This document shows, piece after piece, positions 17,775-26,151 of a stretch of 64,000 nucleotides of DNA. The stretch's first letter is position 1; the number at the start of each line of letters is the position of its first letter. The notes below the pieces were generated by a model. It made no database searches and had not been told where the DNA came from. It saw only the letters and a program-made list of their open reading frames with translations. Position numbers and translations under genes: made by a program. The stretch comes from JBKDZP01 sp047971315 (GTDB lineage: Bacteria > Bacillota_I > Bacilli_A > RF39 > UBA660), in contig JBKDZP010000003.1 in assembly GCA_047971315.1 (NCBI GenBank), positions 1 through 64,000 on the forward strand, in the 5' to 3' direction.

Positions 17775-17778
17775 TGTC

Positions 17779-18437
17779 TTACCTCTTTAATTTTTCTAAA
17801 ATTTTTTCTACAACTTCTTCAATTGTTAATTTTGTCGTATCTATTTATATTTGATCATTAGTTCTTTTTAAAGCACCAATTGATTTATTAATTTCAATAT
17901 AGTCTTTAAATTTGATATTTTCGTATATTTCTTCATATGTCATGTCTATATTTTTTTCTAAACATTCAACAGATCTTCTTCTTGCTCTTACTTCTACATT
18001 TGCATCTAAAAAAAATTAATAATCAGCATTTGGAAATACCACAGTAGTTATGTCTCTACCTTCTAACATTACATTTTTATTTTCAGCTATTTTTCTTTGA
18101 AATTCAACTAAAATCTCTCTAACAGATGGATAACTAGATATTTATGATACAATTTTAGTTACTTCTTTATTTCTAATTTGATTTGTAACATCAATTCCAT
18201 CTAAATATACTTGTCCATCTTTTGTTAAGTTTGTATCTAATTTTTTAGCTAATTCATAAATTTTTTTGGTATTATTTAAATCTATTTATTACTTAATACA
18301 GCTAGAGCAATACATCTATAAGTTGCTCCGGTATCAATATTAAACAGATTGCATCTTTTGGCTACTATATTTGCAATTGTTCCTTTTCCACTACCTGCTG
18401 GTCCATCTATTGCGATTATTTTATTCAAAGTTTTCAT
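17779..18437 (-). pseudogene. cmk: Decayed cytidylate kinase: three in-frame TAA codons and one frameshift
   Basis: The frame starts with ATG at 18437, overlapping the upstream kinase gene by 17 bases, and ends with TAA at 17779-17781. The length is 659 bases, one short of 220 codons. It encodes KIIAIDGPAGSGKGT, DTGATYRCIALAVL, then after a one-base deletion near 18283-18290 the second frame carries GQVYLDGIDVTNQIR, SSYPSVREILVEFQRK, MLEGRDITTVVFPNAD and IDTTKLTIEEVVEKIL. TAA codons at 18142-18144, 18016-18018 and 17845-17847 replace positions where Lys, Glu or Gln would fit. CMK phosphorylates CMP and dCMP. Sequence drift in the RDxxDS-like region fits loss of selection. Confidence 0.88.
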
Positions 18438-18975
18438 CCTTGACAACTTCTACTATTTTTTGAGTTAGTTTTTCTATTGTATTATTATTGTCAATTATAT
18501 AATCATATCCATTAAATGTATCTAAAGCAGTTTCTGTTATATGATTTTTTTGTGTTACGTTTAATTCATTATTTATTTTTTCTATTCTTATTACTTTAGT
18601 ATTATAAAATACATTTTTTATATTTACTATTTCTTCTAAATATATAGCATCATTTATTATTATAATATCATAAAAGTATGAGTACACTTTAATATTTTCA
18701 ATCATTCTTCTAATCAAAAGTTTTGAATCTATTTTTTCTCTAATTAAATTAGTTCCTATTTCTTGAAGAAATTGCTTTGGTTTAGTTTCTTCTTTACCAT
18801 TCCAATTTAATATATTTTTAGCATATTCATTTAATGAATCAGCGTATGATAAACATATTACTTTTTTATTTTCTTTTTCTAATATTTTTTTAATAATTGT
18901 TGCTGTTTTTGTTTTTCCTGTCCCACTTTTTCCAGATATTATAAATATTTTTGAGTTTATTTTATTAAATTCCAT
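18421..18975 (-). CDS. P-loop kinase, phage-type deoxynucleoside monophosphate kinase-like
   Basis: 184 residues. Walker A is G15KSGTGKT22. Then KVICLSYADSLNEYAKNIL and KPKQFLQEIGTNLIREKID, followed by YDIIIINDAIYLEEI, match dNMP kinase-like proteins of phages and some Bacilli; the family also has a TALDTFNGYDYIIDNN type segment near the end. Dephospho-CoA kinase is a less likely alternative. The ribosome site GGAGGAA is strong. It overlaps the start of the decayed cmk by 17 bases, so the two once formed a coupled nucleotide-kinase pair. Whether it can supply CMP/dCMP kinase activity is unknown. Confidence 0.6.
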   Translation of the reverse strand: MEFNKINSKIFIISGKSGTGKTKTATIIKKILEKENKKVICLSYADSLNEYAKNILNWNGKEETKPKQFLQEIGTNLIREKIDSKLLIRRMIENIKVYSYFYDIIIINDAIYLEEIVNIKNVFYNTKVIRIEKINNELNVTQKNHITETALDTFNGYDYIIDNNNTIEKLTQKIVEVVKDENFE

Positions 18976-19001
18976 TTTTATTCCTCCTTCAAAATTTCTA
19001 T

Positions 19002-19043
19002 AAAAAAACCGCGGATAGTATCTATGATATTTTAATTCGCGGT
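19002..19043 (-). terminator. Terminator after the AI-2E family permease gene
   Basis: Minus strand: ACCGCG pairs with CGCGGT around a 24-base A/T-rich loop with a weak inner stem, followed by TTTTTTT. It is unusually GC-rich for this region. Confidence 0.7.
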
Positions 19044-19094
19044 ACTGTCATAAGTTACAACGATGATGATTTTTAATTTAATTAGAATATTTTT

Positions 19095-20243
19095 TTAATC
19101 TCTATATTCTATTAATTTATATTTTTCATCAAAGTATATAAATATAACTTTTAACGAAGAAATGATTGGTGTAGCAAGTGCCATCCCAAGTATTCCAAAG
19201 AAGTACCCAAATATCAATAATCCAAGAATTATTGTTACAGGATGAAGTTTAGTTGTTTTACTCATTATAAATGGTTGTAGGAAGTTTCCTTCTAAAAATT
19301 GAACTACTACTATTATAATTAATGTTATTATTCCAATTATTGGTCCTTGTGAAAATCCAACGATTACAGCTGGTATTCCACCAATATATGGACCAGCATA
19401 TGGTATTACATTTGTAATTCCGCAAAATAGACCAAATAGCAATGGTGCTCTTAATCCACATATTGCAAATCCAATTGAGGTTATTACAAATATTAAACTT
19501 GAGTCTATTAATGCACCTTTAATAAATTTACGTAATGATACATTCAATTCATTAACAAGTTCTCTAGCACTTGCTTGTATTTTTTTTGGTAAAAATGTGA
19601 TTAGTAAATCATTTGCATTATCAAAACTTATTAATAAATAAAATCCTATAATTAATCCAATTACAAAGGTACCAATTCCTGAAAAAAATGATTTTCCAAC
19701 AGTTACAATGGTATCTGGTAAGGACGATGTTAGATTTGTTCCTATTTCTTTAATTTTACTAAATAATTCAATTTTCACACTATCAGAATTAAACCCATCA
19801 ATGGCACTTAGATTATTAAACATATCGTTAGTCCATTTTGTTAAATCTTCTAAAATTGAAGGTAATATTTTTACTAATTCATTAATTTGATCAGATAAAA
19901 CTGGAATTATTGAACCTACAATTAATAATAAAATTCCTATAAATATTATATATGTTATAGCAGTTCCAAATCCTCTTTTAATACCTTTTCTTTTTAAAGT
20001 TTTGACAAATGGATCAAATAACCAAGCTATAAATATACCTATAAATAATGGTGATATTATTTTTAAAACAGGTAAAATAAATTCAAATATTTTTAATTCC
20101 TTAACTATTCTAATTATTGCATAAGCAGCTATTATTACAATTAATATATAGGCTATTTTTAATATTTTATTTGATAGTCCAAGTACTTCGTTTAGTTTAA
20201 TCATGTCAATTGAGTCTTTATCTTTTTCTTTTTTTTGAAACAT
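19095..20243 (-). CDS. AI-2E family membrane transporter (YtvI/PerM type)
   Basis: 382 residues with about seven to eight transmembrane segments, beginning after a charged cytosolic tail of about 28 residues. Family marks include FIGIFIAWLFDPFVKTLKRK near residue 90, an extracellular helical region (DQINELVKILPSILEDL), and the C-terminal PYAGPYIGGIPAVIVGF and LGLLIFGYFFGILGMALATP. Members include permeases of unclear substrate and Na+/H+ antiporters, so the exact cargo is unknown. It lies alone between miaA and the kinase gene with its own terminator. Confidence 0.85.
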   Translation of the reverse strand: MFQKKEKDKDSIDMIKLNEVLGLSNKILKIAYILIVIIAAYAIIRIVKELKIFEFILPVLKIISPLFIGIFIAWLFDPFVKTLKRKGIKRGFGTAITYIIFIGILLLIVGSIIPVLSDQINELVKILPSILEDLTKWTNDMFNNLSAIDGFNSDSVKIELFSKIKEIGTNLTSSLPDTIVTVGKSFFSGIGTFVIGLIIGFYLLISFDNANDLLITFLPKKIQASARELVNELNVSLRKFIKGALIDSSLIFVITSIGFAICGLRAPLLFGLFCGITNVIPYAGPYIGGIPAVIVGFSQGPIIGIITLIIIVVVQFLEGNFLQPFIMSKTTKLHPVTIILGLLIFGYFFGILGMALATPIISSLKVIFIYFDEKYKLIEYRD

Positions 20244-20296
20244 AAAACACCTCTTTTGTTTATTATATCAAAGTTTTAATTCCTTTACTATATGTA

Positions 20297-21172
20297 TTAT
20301 GAATTTTGTATATAATTCATTGTTTCAGCTATTGTATTATTAAAATTATCAAAGTTTACCTCTATAAATTTTAAATTCATTTGATTTCTAAACCATGTAT
20401 ATTGTCTTTTTGCATAATTTCTACTTCTTTTTTTTATAAGTTCTTTTACATCTTCTAACGATATATTATTTTCAAAATATTCAAAGAGTTCTTTATAACC
20501 TATTGGTGTCATTACTGCTTTTGTTCTTATATTTGTTTTATAGATGGTTTTAGCTTCTTCTATTAAACCTGCCTCAAACATAACATCAACTCTTTTATTA
20601 ATTCTTTCATATAATGTTTCTCTATTTGTAGTTAAACATATAAATACAACATCATATAAAAGTTTGTCTTTTCCTTTATAATCATCATTATTAGTATATG
20701 AATTTTTTAATGCATTTATAAGTCTTTTTCTATTATTTATGTGAACTTCTGATGTAATATTATGTTTTAGTATTTCATTATTTAATTCTTCATTTGTATA
20801 TTGTTCTAAATTTAGATTGCTATTATATTCAGTAAATTTGTAATCATATAAAGCTGCTTTAATATATAGTCCAGTACCTCCTACTATAATTGGAGTTTTA
20901 GATTTATTAAATAATTTATCAATTATATTTCTACAATCTATTTGATAATCATATACATTGTAGTCTTGCGAATAATCTTTAATATCGATTAGATGATGTT
21001 TAATATTTTCTTTTTCTTCTGGTTTTATTTTAGCTGTTGCAATGTCCATATTTTTAAATATTTGAGTACTATCCGCATTAATTATTTCACCATTAAGTTG
21101 CTTTGCTATTTCAATACTTAACTTTGTTTTACCTACTGCTGTAGGGCCTGTTATAACTATTATTTTATTCAT
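20297..21172 (-). CDS. miaA: tRNA dimethylallyltransferase MiaA
   Basis: 291 residues. It transfers a dimethylallyl group to N6 of A37 in tRNAs reading UNN codons. The P-loop G9PTAVGKT16 is at the N terminus, then INADSTQIFKNM with the tRNA-contacting DSxQ, PIIVGGTGLYIKAALYD, and the C-terminal TRKAVMTPIGY-like segment (here RTKAVMTPIGYKELFEYF) and RSRNYAKRQYTWFR. It is the last gene of ruvA-ruvB-queA-miaA, with seven bases to queA. Confidence 0.95.
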   Translation of the reverse strand: MNKIIVITGPTAVGKTKLSIEIAKQLNGEIINADSTQIFKNMDIATAKIKPEEKENIKHHLIDIKDYSQDYNVYDYQIDCRNIIDKLFNKSKTPIIVGGTGLYIKAALYDYKFTEYNSNLNLEQYTNEELNNEILKHNITSEVHINNRKRLINALKNSYTNNDDYKGKDKLLYDVVFICLTTNRETLYERINKRVDVMFEAGLIEEAKTIYKTNIRTKAVMTPIGYKELFEYFENNISLEDVKELIKKRSRNYAKRQYTWFRNQMNLKFIEVNFDNFNNTIAETMNYIQNS

Positions 21173-21179
21173 TTTTATC

Positions 21180-22202
21180 TCACTTTATAAACATCGAATC
21201 ACCAAATGAGAAAAATCTATATTCTTTTTTTATGGCAACTTTATATGCATTCATTATATTATTTTTTGTTGCTAAAGCACTTACTAACATCATCAATGTA
21301 GATTTTGGCAAGTGAAAGTTAGTTATTAAAGCATCAATTGCCTTAAATTCATATCCTGGATATATGAAAATATCTGTCCATCCACTACATTCTTCAAATT
21401 TATCATGTTTATTTAAAATAGTTTCTAGAGTTCTAGTTGATGTTGTTCCAACAGCAATTATTCTATTTCCTTTTTCTTTAGCAGTATTTAAATTTTGTGC
21501 AGTTATTTTATCCATTGAATAATATTCACTGTGCATTGTATGCTTTGTTACATCATCTACATTTACTGGTCTAAATGTACCTAGTCCTACATGAAGAGTT
21601 ACATATAAAATTTGCACATTTTTCTGTTTTAATTTTTCTAAAAGTTCATCTGTAAAATGAAGCCCGGCTGTTGGTGCTGCTGCACTTCCTATATTTTTAG
21701 CATACACAGTTTGATATCTTTCTTTTTGTTCTAGTTTTTCATGAATATATGGTGGAAGTGGCATTTCACCTAATTCTTCTAAAATTTCATAAAGAATACC
21801 TACATAAATCAATTCAAAAATTCTAATTCCTTCATCTTTTATTCCTACACATTTAGCTTTTAACTTATTTCCAAATGTTATAATAGTTCCAAGCTTTACT
21901 CTTTTCGCAGGTTTTGTTAAACATTCCCAAGTATCTTTTTCAACTTCTTTTAAAAGTAATAATTCAATACATGCATTTGTCTGTTCTTTAATACCATAAA
22001 GTCTAGCAGGAAGTACTTTTGTATCATTTAAAACTAAGACATCTGATTTTTCTAGATAGTCTAAAATATTATTAAAATGTTTGTGTTCTATTTGTCCAGT
22101 AATTTTATCAAGTACTAACATTTTTGAGTTATCTCTTTTTAAAATTGGAGTTTGTGCAATTAAAGATTCTGGTAATTCAAAATCAAAGTCATCTGTTTTC
22201 AT
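21180..22202 (-). CDS. queA: S-adenosylmethionine:tRNA ribosyltransferase-isomerase QueA
   Basis: 340 residues, normal length. It makes epoxyqueuosine in tRNA. Family motifs: DFDFELPESLIAQTP at the start, DVLVLNDTKVLPARLYG, the long-range GSAAAPTAGLHFTDELL near residue 172, HVGLGTFRPV, VGTTSTRTLE, TDIFIYPGYEF and NFHLPKSTLMMLV. It is placed between ruvB and miaA on the same strand with short gaps, as in many Bacillota (ruvA-ruvB-queA). Confidence 0.95.
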   Translation of the reverse strand: MKTDDFDFELPESLIAQTPILKRDNSKMLVLDKITGQIEHKHFNNILDYLEKSDVLVLNDTKVLPARLYGIKEQTNACIELLLLKEVEKDTWECLTKPAKRVKLGTIITFGNKLKAKCVGIKDEGIRIFELIYVGILYEILEELGEMPLPPYIHEKLEQKERYQTVYAKNIGSAAAPTAGLHFTDELLEKLKQKNVQILYVTLHVGLGTFRPVNVDDVTKHTMHSEYYSMDKITAQNLNTAKEKGNRIIAVGTTSTRTLETILNKHDKFEECSGWTDIFIYPGYEFKAIDALITNFHLPKSTLMMLVSALATKNNIMNAYKVAIKKEYRFFSFGDSMFIK

Positions 22203-22217
22203 TTTTTCACATCTTTT

Positions 22218-23222
22218 CTATTCGTCGATATTAGGACAATTAATTCCTAAATGTTCGTATCCAAGTTTAGTAACAATTCTACCTCTAGTTGTTCTTTTTA
22301 ATAGTCCCATTTGAAGTAAGTATGGTTCATATACATCTTCTATTGTTGTTTGTTCTTCACCTATTGATGAGGAGATTGCTTCTATTCCAACAGGACCACC
22401 ATTAAATTTTTCGACAATTGATTTAAGCAGATTATAATCTGTTTCATCTAAACCTTTTTGGTCTATTTTTAGTTTAGCAAGCGCAAGTTCTATTATATTT
22501 GAATCTATTATTCCATCACCTAAAACCAATGCGAAATCTCTAACTCTTTTAAACAGTCTATTTGCTATTCTTGGAGTTCCTCTACTTCTTTTAGCTAGTA
22601 AGATTGAGGCTTCTTCATCAATTGGAGTTGCTAGAACACGACTAGTTCTTTTAATTATTTGAGTTAATTCATCAATTTCATAGTATTTTAATTTACACAT
22701 TATTCCAAATCTATCTCTTAGAGGACTAGTTAAATCTCCTGCTCTTGTTGTTGCTCCAACTAAAGTAAATGGTGGTAAATCTATTCTAATATTTTTACTT
22801 GATGAGTCACTTCCTACAATTATATCTAATACATAATCTTCCATAGCTGGATATAAAATTTCTTCAATATATCTAGGCATTCTGTGAATTTCATCTATAA
22901 ATAATACATCATTTGGTTCAAGACTTGATAAAATTGCTGCTAAATCACCACTCTTTTCAATTGATGGTCCACTAGCTGTTTTTATGTTACTTCCTAATTC
23001 ATTAGCAATTATACATGCTAATGTAGTTTTACCTAAACCAGGAGGTCCATAAAGTAAAACATGATCTAATGATTCATCACGCATTTTTGCTGCTTTTATA
23101 TATACGTCGATATTTTCTTTTATTTCTTTTTGGCCAATGTATTCATCTAAACTATCAGGTCTAATATTTTCTTCAAATGTGTCTTCAACTAATTCATGAT
23201 TAGTAATAACTCTTTCATCCAT
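22218..23222 (-). CDS. ruvB: Holliday junction branch migration helicase RuvB
   Basis: 334 residues. AAA+ motor of the RuvAB complex. Walker A is G59PPGLGKT66, Walker B D110EIH113, sensor region GATTRAGDLTSPLRDRFGI, and the C-terminal winged helix with TRGRIVTKLGYEHLG. It lies 19 bases after ruvA. Confidence 0.96.
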   Translation of the reverse strand: MDERVITNHELVEDTFEENIRPDSLDEYIGQKEIKENIDVYIKAAKMRDESLDHVLLYGPPGLGKTTLACIIANELGSNIKTASGPSIEKSGDLAAILSSLEPNDVLFIDEIHRMPRYIEEILYPAMEDYVLDIIVGSDSSSKNIRIDLPPFTLVGATTRAGDLTSPLRDRFGIMCKLKYYEIDELTQIIKRTSRVLATPIDEEASILLAKRSRGTPRIANRLFKRVRDFALVLGDGIIDSNIIELALAKLKIDQKGLDETDYNLLKSIVEKFNGGPVGIEAISSSIGEEQTTIEDVYEPYLLQMGLLKRTTRGRIVTKLGYEHLGINCPNIDE

Positions 23223-23241
23223 TTTATTTCACCTATTTTCT

Positions 23242-23796
23242 TTATTTTAATAATAATTTTAGTGCTTCTTTAACTTGATTTTCTAATTTTTCATTATTAT
23301 TTATACTTGGTAGTATTTTATTTATATCAGCTATTTTATATCCTAATGATTTTAAAGTTTCTATTAATTCTTCATTGACAATATTTTTTTTAGAGATTGA
23401 ACTTACTGTTAGTTTTCCTTTTAAATCTAGTATTATTTGTCTTGCTACTTTATCTCCTATTTTTGGAAATTTTTTTAGGTATAAAATATTTTCTCTTTCT
23501 ATTGCATCCATAATTCCAGAAATAGATCCAGTTGCGAGCATTGGTAATGCCATTTTACACCCTAGACCTTTTACAGATGTTAGTTTAAGAAACATATCTT
23601 TTTCTTCTTTATTTTTAAATCCATATAAAGATATTTCATCTTCTCTTACATGTTGATACAAATAAATTTTACATTCTTCATCTTGTTGGAATGAATATGG
23701 ATTAGCTGTATATATTAAATATCCAATTTTGTTATTATCTAGTATTATATAATTACTTTCTATTTCTTTTACAATTCCATTTATATATCCATACAT
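23242..23796 (-). CDS. ruvA: Holliday junction DNA-binding subunit RuvA
   Basis: 184 residues from ATG 23796, chosen because GGTGATT lies about five bases upstream and the family begins MYxYIxGxV. OB-fold N terminus (MYGYINGIVKEIESNYIIL, GIGYLIY-like NKIGYLIY), acidic YQHVREDEISLYGF, then helix-hairpin-helix motifs (LKLTSVKGLGCKMALPML and KKFPKIGDKVARQIILDLKGK). The C-terminal domain that contacts RuvB is short but present. Co-transcribed with ruvB. Confidence 0.95.
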   Translation of the reverse strand: MYGYINGIVKEIESNYIILDNNKIGYLIYTANPYSFQQDEECKIYLYQHVREDEISLYGFKNKEEKDMFLKLTSVKGLGCKMALPMLATGSISGIMDAIERENILYLKKFPKIGDKVARQIILDLKGKLTVSSISKKNIVNEELIETLKSLGYKIADINKILPSINNNEKLENQVKEALKLLLK

Positions 23797-23870
23797 TTTA
23801 ATCACCAAATACATTGTACCATATTTTTAGTTTTTAATAAACATTTTTATGAACATTTGTTTTGTAAAAT

Positions 23871-23892
23871 AAAAAAGCATTAATTTATGCTT
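23871..23892 (-). terminator. Terminator after secG
   Basis: Minus strand: AAGCAT-AAATTA-ATGCTT followed by TTTTT. It separates secG from ruvA. Confidence 0.7.
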
Positions 23893-23901
23893 AATTCTAT
23901 A

Positions 23902-24114
23902 TTATTTATTTAATAAAATACAAATTACAAAGAAAGCTATTCCCAAAAGAAGAGTTAGTCTAGTTATGAATAATTCTCCTCCTCTTTCTTTACGGTTTTT
24001 AAATAAACTACTGTTTCCACCTGTTAGAGCTTCTGATGCACTTTCTGCTTTACCTGCTTGTAGTAAAACAATAGCTATTATTAATATTGATATTATGATT
24101 AACGCTAATTCCAT
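23902..24114 (-). CDS. secG: Preprotein translocase subunit SecG
   Basis: 70 residues. Two transmembrane helices (about residues 3-19 and 50-68) flank the conserved cytosolic loop (AGKAESASEALTGGNSSLF), typical of SecG. It assists SecYEG translocation. AGGAGG precedes the start. Confidence 0.92.
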   Translation of the reverse strand: MELALIIISILIIAIVLLQAGKAESASEALTGGNSSLFKNRKERGGELFITRLTLLLGIAFFVICILLNK

Positions 24115-24182
24115 ATTAGTCCTCCTGACTTCTTTTATAATTTATCATATTTTTTGTTTATTGGCAATATTTTTATTTTAGT

Positions 24183-24818
24183 TTAACTAGTACTATTATA
24201 GTTTATTATATTATTAATATTTTCATAGTTTATAGTTATTAAATATTCTTCTTCTACTATATTAGTTAAATCTAATTCTATTTTATATATTTGATTATCT
24301 TCTTCATAAGTAGTAACAGTAATATTTTCATCACTTTCAGTACCAAAGTATTGTTTAATTTCTTTTATTAAAATTATATATTCTTTTTTTATTGTATTAT
24401 CACTATAAGTAGTTTCATTTAAATTATTATTTAGTTTTATGTATGAATAAATATAATTGGGTAATATTTCTAAGATATAAAGTTTATCATCTATTGAAAC
24501 TTCACCTTCAATTTTATTATTTACTATTGTGAATTTATTATTTTCAATACTAAATTCATTAATATCATTATATTTAATTCCATTGATATTTGTAATTTCA
24601 TTATTTATTTCGTATTTATAGTGGTATTCATAACTATTCATATTATTTAGTGTTTCTAGTGAATCTTTAATTTCTACATTTTGGTTAGTAGTATTTTTTG
24701 AGATTGTTATATAAATAAATATAATAACAAAGAAGACTGCATATAATCCTAAAACCATTAAAGCGTGTATTCTAGGATTATTCCATAATTCTTTAAATGT
24801 TTCTAATTTATTTTTCAT
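24183..24818 (-). CDS. Single-pass membrane protein of unknown function
   Basis: 211 residues: cytosolic N terminus of about 18 residues (NKLETFKELWNNPRIHALM), one transmembrane helix at about 19-40, then an Asn/Glu/Ile-rich extracellular domain with alternating beta-like pattern. It is directly coupled to fmt (the coordinates share one base), an unusual partner. No family recognised; no lipobox or sorting signal. Confidence 0.55.
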   Translation of the reverse strand: MKNKLETFKELWNNPRIHALMVLGLYAVFFVIIFIYITISKNTTNQNVEIKDSLETLNNMNSYEYHYKYEINNEITNINGIKYNDINEFSIENNKFTIVNNKIEGEVSIDDKLYILEILPNYIYSYIKLNNNLNETTYSDNTIKKEYIILIKEIKQYFGTESDENITVTTYEEDNQIYKIELDLTNIVEEEYLITINYENINNIINYNSTS

Positions 24819-25825
24819 TAGGTTAATATTTTACCAATTAAAGATTCTTTATTTTGGAGTCCATTTAGTAAGTCTGATGCTTTCATTTTAGTTTTTCCTT
24901 CTAGTTGAATTAATGTTAAAACTATTTCACCATTTCCTACTTTTACTCCTATTCCATCATCATATAATTTAGTTATTTGTCCATCAAATTTATTTGGATA
25001 AGTTTCATCAGTTTTTCTACTTTCCCATACTTTTAATATTTTACCTTCAATTTTACAATATGCACCAGGCCATGAATTTAATCCTCTTATTTGGTTGTAT
25101 ATTTGTTTTTTTGTTTTTGAGAATTTTATTTGTTCATCTTCTCTTCTAATATTAAAGGCATATGTTGATTCATCTTGATTTTGTGGTGTTCTTGAAGATG
25201 TTTTATTTAGAATTGATGGGAGTGTATCTAATAATAATTTTGTTCCAGCAATACTTAATTTATCATGTAATGAAGATGCTGTTTCAAGTTCAGTTATTTC
25301 TACTTCTTTTTGAGTTATGATATCGCCTTCATCTAATTTAGGATTCATGTACATTATAGTTACTCCAGTTTTTGAATATCCTTCAATTATTGCTCTATGG
25401 ATTGGTGCTCCACCTCTTAGTTTTGGTAGTAATGATGCATGTACATTAATACAACCATATTCTGGATAAACTAGTAGTTCTCTTGGTACTATTTGTCCAT
25501 AAGCACAAGTTACAATTAAGTTTGGTTTTAAATCTGTTACTAGTTGCCAATCATCTTTTAGTTTTTCCGGTTGAAGTACTAAAATTGTATGTTGATTTGC
25601 AAGTTGTTTTATCGGAGATTCCTTTAATATTCCATCTCTTCCAACTTTTTTATCAGGTTGAGTAACTACTGCTCTAACTTTATAATTTTCTATTAATGCT
25701 TTTAATATTGGTACAGCAAAATTGGGTGTTCCCATAAATACTATTTCAGCATCTTTTTTTATATTTAGGCTTGATATATTTATTTCTGTTTTTTCAAAAT
25801 TTTCTTCAAAATATTCTTTGTTCAT
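24818..25825 (-). CDS. fmt: Methionyl-tRNA formyltransferase
   Basis: 335 residues from ATG 25825; the alternative GTG at 25834 lies inside the AGGTGA ribosome site. It formylates initiator Met-tRNA. The N terminus carries an extra stretch of about 25 residues before AEIVFMGTPNFAVPIL. Motifs: the catalytic INVHASLLPKLRGGAPIH near residue 130, VTIMYMNPKLDEGDII, and the C-terminal OB fold (GLNSWPGAYCKIEGK). The N-terminal extension (NKEYFEENFEKTEINISSL) is odd for the family. Confidence 0.93.
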   Translation of the reverse strand: MNKEYFEENFEKTEINISSLNIKKDAEIVFMGTPNFAVPILKALIENYKVRAVVTQPDKKVGRDGILKESPIKQLANQHTILVLQPEKLKDDWQLVTDLKPNLIVTCAYGQIVPRELLVYPEYGCINVHASLLPKLRGGAPIHRAIIEGYSKTGVTIMYMNPKLDEGDIITQKEVEITELETASSLHDKLSIAGTKLLLDTLPSILNKTSSRTPQNQDESTYAFNIRREDEQIKFSKTKKQIYNQIRGLNSWPGAYCKIEGKILKVWESRKTDETYPNKFDGQITKLYDDGIGVKVGNGEIVLTLIQLEGKTKMKASDLLNGLQNKESLIGKILT

Positions 25826-25886
25826 TTTTATCACCTAGTATTAGTTTATCATAAATCTGTTTATTTTACTACTATATTTCAAAATT

Positions 25887-25916
25887 AAAATCTACACTTT
25901 TTATGTAGATTTTATA
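25887..25916 (-). terminator. Hairpin terminator between the 72-residue gene and fmt
   Basis: AAAATCTAC pairs with GTAGATTTT around a nine-base loop; A/T tracts on both sides make it potentially bidirectional. Confidence 0.55.
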
Positions 25917-25932
25917 TATGTTAAATTTTAAT

Positions 25933-26151
25933 TTAATCTTTAATAGTACTAATTAAAATTGCTTTATATATATTTGTATTTTTAATTACATATAATTGAG
26001 GTTTAAATAGTACTAATAAGTTTATTTTTAATTCAATTTTATTTAGTAGATCATCAATAAAAAAATTATATTGATTACCATCTTCACCCATAATTAGTCC
26101 ACTATTTGTATTAAATATTTTAATTATTTTTCCTTGTAGTTGATTCTTCAT
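25933..26151 (-). CDS. Small OB-fold-like protein, cold-shock-domain resemblance
   Basis: 72 residues from ATG 26151 (AAAGGTGA about 11 bases upstream). The pattern QGKIIKIFNTNSGLIMGEDG then YNFFIDDL resembles the first half of cold-shock domains (GxIKWFNxxKGFGFI...DVFVHxSD), but the aromatic RNA-binding residues are not all kept. It overlaps the end of the preceding large ORF by 32 bases, so the two are coupled. Function unknown. Confidence 0.5.
   Translation of the reverse strand: MKNQLQGKIIKIFNTNSGLIMGEDGNQYNFFIDDLLNKIELKINLLVLFKPQLYVIKNTNIYKAILISTIKD

Noticed and set aside
18976..19094. T-box riboswitch suggested by the sequence GTACCGCG before a terminator
   Set aside because: The gap is only 119 bases, has no stem I or specifier loop and lacks the UGGN core; it is better explained as a simple GC-rich terminator.
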